Below, piece after piece: positions 14,501-28,089 of a stretch of 64,000 bases of DNA. Source of the DNA: Inonotus obliquus (lineage: Eukaryota; Basidiomycota; Agaricomycetes; Hymenochaetales; Hymenochaetaceae). Positions within the stretch are counted from its first letter, which is position 1, and every line of letters begins with the position of its first letter. The notes under the pieces are model-generated. The model was not told where the DNA came from. It saw only the letters and a list, made by a program, of their open reading frames with translations, and ran no database searches. The stretch covers positions 806,001 to 870,000 of the forward strand of contig JAJHTX010000006.1 in the NCBI GenBank assembly GCA_032164295.1, read 5' to 3'. The translations under genes and the position numbers were made by a program.

Positions 14501-15485
14501 CGTGTCGCGATTTGTGACGACTAATGACAGACTGGATCTGACGATTCAAGGAGATGCCGATAGCTCACCTTATGATTCTCTCGAGCAGGCTCTGGAAGGT
14601 GTGAAGCTCACGTCGAGCCTGACGGGGTTGAACCATCCAAACCTGCTCACGCATGTCAACGTCTTTATCACCCTCAGCACTTTGCTCACGTAAGCTGAAT
14701 CTCTCCCTTCAAAGTTCACTCCAACTGAAATGGACTTATCTTCCCAGGAACAAGGTCGAGGTCAACTTCGACATCGCCAATCCTCTAGACGCAGCTCTCG
14801 ATATCCGAATGGTTCAATCCGATTCAGGCGTGAATGGTGGAGTTTTCGCGTTCTTCAGCCAGCGCTTCAATAATTTCGTCGTCCCTGCACATGGAACTGC
14901 CAACAGCGGGACATTCGGGAATGTCCTCCTCACCAAGGGTGCTCTAGCGTCTCTACCAATTATTCCTCTAGGTCATCTGGACGTCGCCGCAGCGCAGACC
15001 GTCCGGATCGGTGTAGGTGGATACGAGTTGCCGTGGATGAAGATTTCACAGCAGAGTGTACCCACGACGTATCATCTTTTCGGGTTGCCACTTTCGGCAG
15101 TGCAGGAGATGGCGAGTAGTATTAGTGCTTCGAGTGCTGGGTTGAGTACTGCTTCTGATGCACGTGCGGCTAATTCAACGGCTGCATCTGGCTCTGGTTC
15201 TGTCAGCGGTTCCTCTGCTGCATCTACTACCGAGGTCGAGAATCCAGTATCGTCGATCGTAAGCGAGGCATCGTCGGCCGTGGCTCCGTTGACTGCGACG
15301 TCGGGCGGAGCAGATGACTCACCAGCGCCTACTCAGTCAAGTTCGGATTCGAATGATGGCTCTGAGCCTGCAGCAGAAGTGGAGTCGCCATCTCCCACTG
15401 AAGTAAGTTTTGACTTTGCGTTCTTGGGAAATGGATGCTTACTGTCTGGTTTCATCAGGACTCAGCTCCGTCATCTTCCGACTGA
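5540..15485 (+). CDS. Giant DUF3712 multi-domain type II membrane protein, 38 exons
   Basis: I could join 38 exons in frame (total 7,479 nt, 2,492 residues). They include 5540-5621, 6048-6435, 6672-7042, 7241-7583, 8783-9274, 10202-11067, 11398-11936, 13803-14228, 14748-15402 and 15459-15485. The protein has a cytosolic N-tail of about 105 residues, a basic stop (KKKGWWKTRRW), one membrane helix at about 107-129, and a long luminal part. That part repeats a unit of roughly 750 residues three times. Each repeat carries a hallmark strand: FQLPSDAEGGG, FDLPSNDEAGG or FQLPSDDPAGG. A Ser/Ala/Thr-rich tail closes it. DUF3712 proteins resemble LEA2-like beta folds. The yeast vacuolar protein Tag1 has this kind of layout and acts in ending autophagy, so vacuolar-membrane location is an inference. 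The many N-x-S/T sites fit a luminal domain. The intron at 6620-6671 uses a GC donor. Confidence 0.88.
6620..6671 (+). other. GC-AG intron in the DUF3712 gene
   Basis: The reading frame passes from the codons for RPIN directly to VTWLVNN only if the intron begins GCAAGC at 6620 and ends CAG at 6671. No GT donor nearby keeps the frame. Confidence 0.75.
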
Positions 15486-16024
15486 ACACTTTTAATAAAT
15501 GTTTAATCCTTTTTATTACGCTCGTAACGGACGTTCATAGTTCATATTTTCTTGTGGATGATAAAACCTGTATCACTACAGCTCTTCCGATGATATTCTC
15601 CTTCGCTTTCGCTTCCACCTTTCCCCCCTCTCGTCTGCTGCAGCTGTTTCTTGTTAGTTATCATTTTTTAACGCGCGAGTTTCTTTAATTTCAGTTATTA
15701 CTTTACGTTATTCCTTGTTGTGGACTTTTTCCGACTTTTCGACTTTTCGGACTTTTCGGACTTTTTCGACGAATACACGAGAGAAAAAGAATGTAATGTG
15801 TTTGTATTCGAATACTGGTAAAAGTGTGTTGTTGCTGTTCACTGTTGTCGTTGTCGTTGCTAATGTAGTATCAAGTTTTTTTTTGACCCGAGTGAAGCAA
15901 CCTTTCCTTTTCTATTTCTATTACGTGTGAGTAATATAGTGTGAAGCGACAAAGCGATCCTTGTGTAAACCGAGAGAAAAAAGAAATACTTCGGTGCCAT
16001 AGTGCAATAGAGCATCAAACCTCT
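15486..16024. other. Convergent 3' region between the DUF3712 gene and QRI7
   Basis: No gene is seen. It is T-rich, with a short degenerate repeat of TCGGACTTTT around 15727-15765, and holds the 3' ends of two convergent genes. Confidence 0.6.
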
Positions 16025-18273
<2,249 letters not shown>

Positions 18274-19345
18274 GAAGTCAAGTAGTATACACAAAATAAA
18301 ACGTAAATATTTACTTTACGGAACAGGGAAGGTTTGCTTTCGTAAGCAAGCTTAGGTGGCAAGATCTTACTGCCGATCTAGTTGCTTAATATGGAGCCAT
18401 CAGGGTCACAGCCACACACGCGTCGCGACGCGTCAGTCACGATTGCGCGTACGCCAATATAAAGCTTCATATCAACACACTTCCAGCCATCGAAACATCC
18501 ACTACATAAAAAGAGAGCAGAACGCGCAGCAGTTTATTTAATATCGTAGTAGTACATCAATTCTGATCTTCTCGGGAAAATGATACGGATAAAGATGAAA
18601 TAGGAAGGGAATGGGATAGGCGATGACTTTGGTCCTATCCGGATACTATTGCAGATAAGAGAATTTGTACTCAGCTAGCGCAATTAGAGCTAGTCGCATC
18701 CACGAAGTGAAATACACAAGAAGTTCCGCCCTATAAGTCGAGATGTACATATAAATGGCAATGCTGTTTGTTCCAGGAGGACGAGGTGGAGCGAAGACGG
18801 GGCGGGGGTCGAGACGAGAGACGCGAGACGAGGAAGAGGACAATCGCCAAAGGGGAAGGAGAAAAGATCAATCAAACCAAAGAAATAAGACAAGAAGTTC
18901 CGACAGCAATGGGACGTGCAGGAATGTACGGGCCAGATAGATAGGATGGTGGTAGGCGATCATGATACGGACAGGATAGCTTCGTGACGGCCGCGACGTG
19001 AAGCGGAAAAACGGATGGCGTGTAGGTAGATACGGGGACGGAGACGAGGAGGATGGTCGTCGCGGTGGTTGTCACTAGTATTGTACAAGGTACGCAAAAC
19101 AACAGAAGGCAAGAAAGAATAGGAAAAGAATAAAGCAAAAAAGGTGGAGGAACTGATGCAGATGATGGGAATTCCTTGTTAGGGTGCTCCATCCTCAGGT
19201 CCCAGGAATGTTGTTCGATTTACTCTATGGTGGTTAGAGACGCGTCTTGATCACGACGCGTCGCGTCGCCCTTGATTGCGGGCCAAAACTGGTAACAGAT
19301 GAGAAAGCGTCACGTGATCGAGAAACACCAATCAGGCAGCACGGT
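18274..19345. other. Spacer upstream of QRI7
   Basis: No coding signal is recognised. It contains the palindrome at 18418-18433 and, near its right end, two further ACGCGT sites at 19240 and 19256. Confidence 0.55.
18418..18433. promoter_or_regulatory. Perfect 16-bp palindrome with two ACGCGT (MCB-like) boxes
   Basis: The sequence ACGCGTCGCGACGCGT equals its own reverse complement and lies about 145 bases before the QRI7 start codon. ACGCGT is the binding site of the MBF cell-cycle regulator in yeasts. Function here is inference. Confidence 0.4.
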
Positions 19346-20680
19346 TTATATAGTTGCGGTTCCGGCAGCAGCAGCAGATGCATCTTCAGCGAGCAGCGCG
19401 GGATCGATTTTAGCAGTAAAGTCGTCAATGGCAATAGACTCGGCAACAGGAGAATCCTCATCCGGGGCTTCTGGTGCTTCCGGTGCCTCCTCGGGAGGTG
19501 TCTCGATGACTGGACCATCAGCACTCGTCCCAGTGGTCACTTCACTGGCGGTTTCGCTTCCCCCACGGCGACGAGATTGACGAGTTGCGCGTGTCGGTGT
19601 CGGTTCCTTTTCCTGTTCCTTGTTGCTTGTCGCATTACGAGACCGCTTGGACCTCGGCTGGCGCTTCGGTCGCGCAGATTTCGTGCCGTTCGTGGTCTTT
19701 GAGGTCGGCGCATCTGCTTCCTTGTCCTCATCAACAGGAGTTACAGGAGGATGAGCAGAGTCCTCGACGCTTGCGGGAGTTTCCTCGGGCTCGTCGGCGT
19801 CAGCTGAATCGCCATCGAGAGCGGCAGCGACGGCTTCCGCGTTCTCGGCCAGGGCCGCGGCTGCGGCTTGAGCAGCTCCGCGTCTCTGACGTTCTCTCCG
19901 AGGCTGCATTTCTGCAGGCGTGGCCTGTGCTTCCTTGCGCTTCTTCCGACTACCTGCACCACCGCCGGCCCGCTTCCGCTTAGGACTCTTGGCCCTGCTC
20001 CCGTCGTCCTCCTTACTAGCTCCATCCTTGTTGTTTCTTTCTTCCGCATCGAGTCCATCGCGCAATTTTGCAACAGGTTTGTGAGTCCGCGATGAACTTC
20101 GGCGCGTACGACCTTCGTTATCCTGACTACCATTAGCAGTAGTGTCGTCATCACGGACGCTAGTGTCATCCTGCTCTGTGCCACCATTCTCTGAGGCACG
20201 ACGACGAGCAGCGGCATCCGCACGAGCAGCTGCTGCAAGGAGGAGTTGACCGGGGGAGAAGGGATGATAAGAAGGGTAGGCCAGGGGCATTTTGAACAAC
20301 GGAGGTGAGGGGGTGAAGAATGAGCAGGTACTGCGAACTGAGCTGGCCGTGATTACACCTGATAGAGACGGGGAGGATGATATACTGCTGAGTCGTGTCG
20401 AAATTTGGCTGCGTTTATCTCTTTCCGATGAGGCCGGTGCGGAAGGGGTGGGAAATTTGGCAGCAAGGGGCGTGGTTGCATCCGGCGAACGGAACGTCGT
20501 CTTGGGTTTGCGACGAGAAGTCGAGGAATTTGAAGGAGGAGGCATGGATGTCGAGTAAGTGGATGATGAGGGCGAATGGGGTTGCGTGGTCATGCGCGTG
20601 TTCGCCGCATCTGACTGAGAAAGCAAAGTTGGCCAACGAGTGCCGTTTAGAGTGGTAGAATGTATGCCAATTTGAATCAT
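19346..20680 (-). CDS. Basic low-complexity protein, probably nuclear; function unknown
   Basis: A single open frame of 444 residues begins at ATG 20680. An alternative start is the internal ATG at 20291 (MPLAYPSYHPFSPGQ), which begins a more protein-like section. No catalytic domain is recognised. The protein has Ser/Thr/Pro-rich and Ala-rich runs, clusters of basic residues that look like nuclear localisation signals (KSPKRKR, SRKKRKE, RPKRQPRSKRSR), and an acidic Ala/Pro/Glu-rich C-terminus ending in an Asp-Phe-containing helix-like segment. It may be a chromatin-associated or nucleolar protein. Long open frames can arise by chance in such biased sequence, but the stop-free length and patterned charge argue for a real gene. 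Confidence 0.6.
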   Translation of the reverse strand: MIQIGIHSTTLNGTRWPTLLSQSDAANTRMTTQPHSPSSSTYSTSMPPPSNSSTSRRKPKTTFRSPDATTPLAAKFPTPSAPASSERDKRSQISTRLSSISSSPSLSGVITASSVRSTCSFFTPSPPLFKMPLAYPSYHPFSPGQLLLAAAARADAAARRRASENGGTEQDDTSVRDDDTTANGSQDNEGRTRRSSSRTHKPVAKLRDGLDAEERNNKDGASKEDDGSRAKSPKRKRAGGGAGSRKKRKEAQATPAEMQPRRERQRRGAAQAAAAALAENAEAVAAALDGDSADADEPEETPASVEDSAHPPVTPVDEDKEADAPTSKTTNGTKSARPKRQPRSKRSRNATSNKEQEKEPTPTRATRQSRRRGGSETASEVTTGTSADGPVIETPPEEAPEAPEAPDEDSPVAESIAIDDFTAKIDPALLAEDASAAAAGTATI

Positions 20681-22262
20681 GCTATCGGCAAACGTGTTCT
20701 AAGGGTCTGGTTGAGACTATGAGATGGTAGAGCACATACGTGAGCTGTGAAAGGGTCTATGGGTGACGACGCGGGATGTTGAGGCTGGTGCGCGGGGTCG
20801 CGCGAGACCGATGGCGTCCGACAAGGAAGGTGAGCTATCAGGGAGGTGAAACTCAGAGCTAGCTCGATGGTAGGCTGAAGACAAGAACAATACATACCCT
20901 TGCTCTTTGAGAGCGAAACGGATGAGTGCTTTGTAGTGGGGAGGAGAGACGACGGTCAGACAGGTGTGTTCAAAAGGGCAATGTAGTGCGGAGTGGATAT
21001 AGAAGCAGGTGAGTGGGAATTGCTCTACGCCTAGAGGGCGCTGTGTCACCACGGACGGGCGGGATGGGGAGGGTGGTGGTAGGGCTTGAAGATGAGCGGG
21101 TTAGGCGCGGGAAAGGATTGGAGGAAGAGGCCCTGGCCACCCTGGCTGAATTGCGCTGAGGTGAGGGAGGGAAATACTCTTACGGTACTGTATATTTGCT
21201 GCACGTGATCAGTGGCGATTAGATCACTTTCCATATTAGGAAATACAGTAGGCGAAGCCCTTATTCCCACGTTCCCAGGGTTATCTTCCGTCTTGTCTCT
21301 ATCTTGCTGGCTGGCATTTTCGTTAATATGTATCCCTCCGAAGCTTCGTCTGCTGTTGTGTTCTGCTATGTGTCACCTAGCGCAAGATACACCTTTTGCG
21401 GTGCCTTCCATGTGTTGCCCTGGAATACGTAGCAGCGTCGTTGTGCTTCAGGCGGGGCACCTCGGTGTTACGACTTTGGTCCCGTTTCGCCTACCGCCAC
21501 CCGAGTTTCACAGTAAATGTGGTACTCCGGTACGTAGGCTATAGCATTGAGCTTCTCTTGTTGGCGGCGTCCTCTCGGAGACTGACGTAAGCAACTTTGC
21601 CTCCCAAACACCATGCCCGCGGTTTTCCTGCTTATGGCGGCCAAATCTTTATCAAGCGCCGTTTGCTTCATCTGCTGGACGAGTAAGCGGCAGGGTTGCA
21701 CCTTCACTCATTGATCGTCTCACGCGAATCAACTTCTCACTTCGTCTGCGCAGCTCCCGGTGATACTTGATTTGTCCTCACTTCCACTTATGTGTTTTCC
21801 GCTTACGCGCGCGTAGGCAACCAAGGTGCATGTTGTGTGCACCTTTCAAGCGCCCTCTAAACCCCGCAGTCGCTAACTTCTCCACGCAGCACAGCACGTG
21901 TTCCTGACATTACTCAGCCCTATCAAGCCCTAAGCTGGGACCTTCTCTGATGCGATAGTTCCTACGGTACCTTTTACCCGTCGCATTGCAGCAACGCACA
22001 GAGATTACGCGGTACTGTTCACGAGGTGAATACTCGTGGACACGGATCTTTCACCGATCATAGCTGATCATTGCTAACCGCAGCATTTTAAATATCGTCG
22101 CGCTCAGATGATCTCGCATCAGGGCACGCCTGAATCGGAGCTGAAGAATGGTATAAAAGCACACCGTTCAAGACTCCAAGAACTTCAGACAAACTACTGT
22201 GATAGTGTCTCTCGAGCAAAAACTCATCCTAACTCATTTCGCTATATTCGCATCTGAACAGC
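20681..22262. other. Divergent intergenic region
   Basis: No convincing gene is seen on either strand. It holds the promoters of the minus-strand low-complexity gene and the plus-strand DJ-1-type gene. Confidence 0.55.
22151..22157 (+). promoter_or_regulatory. TATA box of the DJ-1/PfpI-type gene
   Basis: GGTATAAAAG lies about 110 bases before the start codon at 22263, at a spacing that fits a transcription start near 22180-22190. Confidence 0.55.
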
Positions 22263-23090
22263 ATGTCTGACTCTAAGGCAGCATCCGCTCCACTCAAGGT
22301 CGGCATCCTCCTCTGCGGCGAGGCCGTTCAGCTTCTTGACCTGGCAGCTGTCGATCTCCTCGCTATGCTGACACCAGCTTACCTCCGTGTCTGCCATCTC
22401 CCAGACAACATCGTCGCACTCGGGCGCGAGATCGATTTCCACTACATCATCGATGCCGTCAAAAGTGCTGATGGAACTACTCCGACAGAGGCAAGCACGA
22501 CTGCTTACGCAGGCGTACGCATTACGGTGAGTTTGTTTTCGTTCCATGTCTTTTCACTACTGAATTGGTTTGTTTTGATTATTGTTTAGGACACACTGGA
22601 TAGCGTCGGAGATCTTGACATAATCTTCATCCCAGGTCCAGAACTGACCTATGTACCCTCAGCAGAAACAGTCGCCTTCCTTCAAAAGCATCTTCCCAAA
22701 GTCCGCGCAGTTCTCGTCGTATGCAGCGGCATCCTCCCCGTCGCATTCTCAGGCATCCTCACAAACAAACGCGCAACAGCTCCCCTCGCACTTGTTCCAT
22801 TTCTCCAAAAGAAGTTCCACGATGTCAATTGGGTCGCCAAACGCTGGACAACAGATTCCGATGACGTGAAGGAGAGAAAGATATGGACGAGTGGTGCGGT
22901 GACGAACGGAAATGATATGCTTGCTGCGTATTTAAGGGAATCAGATTTGGTTGATCCGCAACTTGCGAAGCTTGTTATTGCTTTTGCAGATACTGGGGAT
23001 AGGGGACAGGAATACCCGAAGGAGCAGTTGGAGATGAAGTTTGGTGACTTTGACATTATTTCTGCGATTGAGCTGTCTTTAGGACAGTAA
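22263..23090 (+). CDS. DJ-1/PfpI (class I glutamine amidotransferase-like) protein
   Basis: Two exons, 22263-22526 and 22590-23090, encode 254 residues. The intron has gtgagt and ttag borders and falls between codons. The fold signature starts with KVGILLCGEAVQLLDLAAVD, continues with DIIFIPGP, and reaches the nucleophile elbow VLVVCSGILPVAFSGIL with Cys133 as the likely catalytic cysteine. The motif RATAPLALVPFL follows. Members include glyoxalase III, isonitrile hydratase and stress proteins; which activity applies here cannot be told. It has no signal peptide, so it is probably cytosolic. A TATA box upstream suggests an inducible gene. Confidence 0.88.
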
Positions 23091-23759
23091 ACATATTGAT
23101 GGATCTACTCTTGGGACCTTGTTTTATTCTAATCATGACTACGTTGCAGCACTCACCAGTACCAAGAAACCAGATCATTTAATGTAGATGGGATAGAATC
23201 AAAGAAACCGTTACTAGACAGGCATGAATTAAACAATTAATCCAATTCCGATCAAGTATTTATCTTTTTATCGAGAATATTACATAATACCTCATTTTCT
23301 CATCGCGATCACAAGCTTCAACGGATCCTCCTCCACACCCTATCTAGAATATCTTCAAAGACAATCCGCTATTCAAGAAGTCGCGCCTTTCGTTCGACTC
23401 GTTTCTCTCTTCCTCAGCGGGCGCTCCATGCGCTAGTCGTGGGGTGAGAACGTCAAGAAAGCCACTCCTTCGCGTTTGGCATTTGGCATAAAGAATTGTG
23501 GACATCCTGTTTCTAATGACTACATAACATTGCAGGGTTCGTCGCTAGCCTTAACCCTCATAAAAACAGGCAAGGACACAACACCAGCAAAGCAAGAACC
23601 ACCGCGAGTGTGTTCGCCGTGGTTTCTGAACTATCATGACACGTCAAACTTTGATTAGTGAGGACTACTTGACGAACCATGTCCAGCAAAAGTCTATACT
23701 ATATTGCGAGACACGGCATAGTTTAGTTTTGACATATTCAGAAAGAAATGAGCGATGCC
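23091..23759. other. Spacer after the DJ-1-type gene
   Basis: It holds the 3' flank of the DJ-1-type gene and degenerate sequence. I found no missing 3' half of the neighbouring P450 here. Confidence 0.5.
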
Positions 23760-24770
23760 TTACGAAAGCGAAGCAATTCCCAATGATTTCCCTTTCCGAA
23801 AGACTACTCTTCCCTTTGGACAGACGCGTTTCACGAATCTCCCGAAAATATTGTTAAGGCTGTCTGCTAGATCCGCCTCACTACCTTCCATCACCCGCAT
23901 CTTCTTTAGCTCAGCCTCACGCTCCGTAATGCGCTCGTACATGAACTCCTCAAATCCGACATACGCTTCATCAATTTCCTTCAGCTTTTTGATCCCGAGC
24001 TTATGCATGCATTTTGGAGTGAGGCTTCGTTCCATGATGTAAGTTGCTACATCGAAGATCGTCCTCTGTGTTGAGAGCTTCCCGTTCTCGTTCCTTGGGG
24101 GTTCATCCCATGACATGGGAATACCGAACCCGACGATGGCAATGAGGAACAAAGCCAACTGGACGAAGTTTAGCCAGAGATCCGTTGGTGATATGCGTTC
24201 AGGGGATACTGACCTTGTGTGTAATCCTGTTGATATTAGTGACAAGAGTCTAATACGTAGAATGGCCGAAGGACGGTGCAGTAATGCGCCTATGTCTTTT
24301 CCAAATGTCCCCTGAGACCGTTACTACGTTATCCCTGAACATTCTGACTCTCGATTCAGTGACAGCGAAATTGTCATGGTCATAGATATCTGCACTTATG
24401 AGGATAGAGTTTCCAGCTAAAACAGGGACGATGGCCACCGTATTCAACGGCGAATTGTTATACACTGCTCATCAGAGGCACCAGCGATGACATGAAGACG
24501 GATTACCACGTACAAGTACTTCTCTCGTTCCAATGGAATCCTGGAACGCGACACAGAGGTGATCTAGGAACTTAGTGAGTAGGAAGTATCGCGCCGATAT
24601 ACGACAAAGGTTGGTATGGCGAGTATTGCAGACAAAATCCTATTCGGGACGTTGTCAGTATGGAAAACACGAATTCGTGAACAGCTTAGCTACACACCTA
24701 CCTTGCTTTCAGAGTGGTTTGCGCTCTCTTTGCTAGATACCAGGCCAGTAGAACCAGAACAGGAAGTAGC
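23760..24770 (-). pseudogene. Truncated cytochrome P450 pseudogene
   Basis: The remaining parts read, in order: a hydrophobic anchor (LLLPVLVLLAWYLAKRAQ, near 24720-24765), the helix-C motif GDIWKRHRRITAPSFGHSTY, then LALFLIAIVGFGIPMSWDEPP and a helix F/G stretch ending EADLADSLNNIF. The Trp-Lys-x-His-Arg motif and FGIPMSWDEPP are typical of Agaricomycete P450s. An in-frame stop at 24252-24250 interrupts the exon right after the helix-C motif. The whole distal half is missing: the I-helix oxygen-binding motif, ExxR and the heme-binding cysteine. It cannot make a working enzyme. Confidence 0.82.
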
Positions 24771-25127
24771 AACGTGGTGGTTCGTGTTTAACCACGTAGA
24801 AAGACGATTTCCCGTTTCCCCGTTCTTCCATTCCAAATTTTCCCTTAGTGTCAGGGATGGCCGTGTATGAGGATATAGAACTCGGAATGGCTATTCCTTT
24901 TTATGAGCGGTGGAGGAGGCACTTCAAATTGTAGGTGCCTTGTCTATTAATAGCATGATCGAATACGTTACACGTGCGTTTCACGTGATGGGACCCGGTC
25001 CATCGTGCCGAAGCGCGTCCAAAGATATCTCTCCGTTATCTCAGGCGCATATTCTTTCCCTAGCTCCCACCATTAGATACACCGCTACCGACGGCGGGGC
25101 GACTTTGACTGGGTCTCAGTCGCTAGC

Positions 25128-27742
25128 ATGCCTCGCGTCACATTTGCTGTCCCTCCAGATGAAACAGAGCCCTTGTTACGACGATCACGGTCAACTTCTG
25201 ATTTAAAGGACACACGGAAGACGCCCTTCTTGCATCCCAAATACCGAACGGTCAAAGGCATTCTTATCGGTGAACATGCTCGCAAAGGGTCTATTGGAAA
25301 CGCTGGGTACCTACCTCTTTATCGAGGGCCGCGTGAACGTGACGCTTCGCTGTGGAAGACTATCCTCTGTGTTGCCATTAGTGCCGTCCTTCTCGTGCTT
25401 TTCATCATCGTGTCAACCGTCCTTCTCAGCGACGTTCAACATCCCACTGGTCCTTATCCTGCTCCTCCTTCGAGTCCACCAGGTGGAACTCCGCGACGTA
25501 ACCCCGCATATCTAATAGAAGCAAAGAATGGAGCAGTTGCGAGCGAAAATGGTGTATGTTCGGAGATAGGAGTCGACGTACTCAAAGAAGGAGGCAATGC
25601 AGTAGATGCAGCGATAGCAACCACGTTTTGTATTGGTGTCGCGAACTTATTCTCGTGCGTACACCGTATTTACGCTCAGTGTCTTGGTTTCTGACAATCC
25701 GTAAGGTCGGGAATCGGCGGCGGCGGTTTCATGACGGTGCGCATACCTCCAACATCCCCGGGTGCTTCGTCAGAAGTTTGGTCAATCGACTTCCGTGAGA
25801 CCGCTCCAGCACTATCAAATCGGACTATGTTCGTGAATGACCCGGCTACCGCTTTGTTTGGTGGTCTTTCCGTTGCTGTGCCTGGAGAAGCTCGCGGCCT
25901 TGAGGAGGCTCATACTCGATGGGGCTCTTTGCCTTGGTCTCGATTAGTACGGCCCAGCGTTGACCTGGCTGCGGGTTGGAACGTCGGGAAAGAACTCGGC
26001 TACCGCCTTCCGGTATGGAGTAACACATTATTTATCAGTACACACACCTGATCAGATTTCGTTCAGTGGTTTGAAGAGTTAATTTTCAGGGATCCTGTGT
26101 GGACTGCCATATTTGCTCCCAATGGAACAATACTGAAAGAAGGCGAAATCGTTCGTCGGACCAATTATTCCCGCACACTGGCCGCCATTGCTGAGAGTGG
26201 AGCTGACGCTTTCTACAAGGTATGCGTGGCCTATTTTCAGAGCGAATACTCTTTCTTACCTTTCTATTTATTGCTATATCTTCTCTTTAGGGAGAGATTG
26301 CTGATGCTATTGTCTCCACCGTCCACTCCAGGGGTGGGATAATGGCACAAAAAGATCTCGAAGGATACCGTGTCAAAGTTGACCGAGCTCTTGTTGGCTC
26401 ATATAGAGGACGTAAGGTGTACGTTCCTCACGCGCCGACAGGCGGTCCAGTGCTACTTCATATGCTTAACCTCCTTGAGCGATATGATCTCTCGGGAGAA
26501 GGCCGAACAGGCCTCAATACCCATCGCATGGTCGAAGTTATGAAATGTAGTGTCTGTCTTCTTTTTACTTTATATATCGGACTTGCTAACAATCTTGGTT
26601 CTAGTTGGTTTTGCGGCCAGGTATAATTCAATTCGACACTGGAGAGAATCATGTTCACTTCGTTTTGTAGAACGAGACTGTGCGATCCCGCCTTCACGAA
26701 CGATACCTCTCGCATAGATGAAATCTCCACTAAACACTATGGACATGTCATCTCCACGAACATCACAGAAGTACGTACACGTGCCGTCATATTGATTCAA
26801 GTTCACTCATACACGAATACCAGGACTCAACTCATACCCCAGATTATTATAACCCTGTTTTCGATCTCCCGGTTGATCACGGCACAGTAAGAACTAGACT
26901 CTTTGATACGGATACCTCTCGCTAATTCACAGTATCAGAGTCATACTTCTGTCATTGATAAGAACGGCATGGCTGTCGCCCTGACGAGTACGGTCAACCT
27001 AGTATTCGGTTCGCAGGTTATGGATCCTGTCACTGGTATACTTTTTAATGACGAAGTAAGGCTACTCCACCTCTTCTCACAGCTTCAGGCGTTTTGATTA
27101 TATAATTTGAAGATGGACGACTTCTCAACTCCTGGTATCCGTAATGCTTTCGGACTCTGGCCCTCGCCATGTTAGTCACTCTTCCTTCTTTCTCTAGCTG
27201 TCCCATCTGATTCTGTCTTTGTAGACAATTACCCTGAGCCCGGAAAGCGACCTTTATCCTCGACCGTACCTACGATAGTAGAGAATGAGGATGGGTCGTT
27301 CTTTCTCGCAGTTGGTGGCTCTGGAGGAACCAAGATCTTCCCTGCTGTCATGCAGGTTCTACTCGGGATTAATGACTGGGGTTTAAATCCTAGCCAGGCA
27401 ATCGAGTGGGGCCGCGTCCATGACCAATTATACCCGCTTTATGTCGAAGTGGATAACATTCTTTCAAAGGAGGAGATTGACGGGCTTAGGCAAAGAGGGC
27501 ACAACATCACAGGTTTGTATTTCTCTGACCTGAGTTCCGCTATTAGTCCGTTAGCTAATCGCGCTCTGCCCCATTTCAGTTGAGGATATCAATCGCGTGG
27601 CCTCCGTTGTCCAAGCTGTGGTGAAGAAGGGGGATGCAATATATGGTAAATCCTATCAATTGATTCTCTCATCCGCACCGCTGACATTTGTTCTATAGCT
27701 GCCAGCGACTCACGGAAGAATGGAATCGCCGCCGGATACTAA
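25128..27742 (+). CDS. Gamma-glutamyltranspeptidase, membrane-anchored
   Basis: Twelve exons (25128-25654, 25706-26012, 26067-26219, 26291-26546, 26605-26620, 26671-26770, 26824-26886, 26939-27055, 27113-27170, 27225-27512, 27580-27645, 27699-27742) total 1,995 nt, 664 residues. The enzyme cleaves the gamma-glutamyl bond of glutathione and transfers the glutamyl group. It matures by self-cleavage into large and small subunits. The N-terminus is cytosolic and followed by one membrane helix (about 77-105), so the catalytic part is luminal or extracellular. Motifs include GNAVDAAIATTFC, SGIGGGGFM, DFRETAP and the cleavage-site region DHGTSHTSVI. There the nucleophile threonine is predicted as Thr474, encoded by the last codon of exon 7. 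FNDEMDDFSTPG, PGKRPLSS and VGGSGGT follow in family order. It is longer than human GGT1 (569 residues), mostly at the N-terminus. Confidence 0.95.
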
Positions 27743-28089
27743 CCACTCACCTTTATGCGAACCTAAGCACTAGATCCCCCTCTCATCCCTTTCCTTCTCT
27801 TGACGATATATACGCAATGTATTCACTCATCTTTGACGAATTTGTTTGGACATATCTTAAGGTCATCCGCCAGCTAACAATACACTATCTTGATTGAATA
27901 ACTATAGGTACAAAAGATCACGAGGATGTTAATGGAATCCGAGAAGAGGAGATACAGAAAAGGGAGAACATCGGGAACGAATCCGATTCCCGATTAAAGC
28001 GCACTACTGCACCGCGGACTTGGGGGTTTCTTAATTTGGTATTCTCTCCGGCTTCGGATTGATCTGGAGACTCTCTGCTCGAGAAGCAA
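27743..28089. other. Convergent 3' spacer
   Basis: It holds the 3' flanks of the GGT gene and of the minus-strand gene ending at 28090. Nothing else is seen. Confidence 0.6.
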
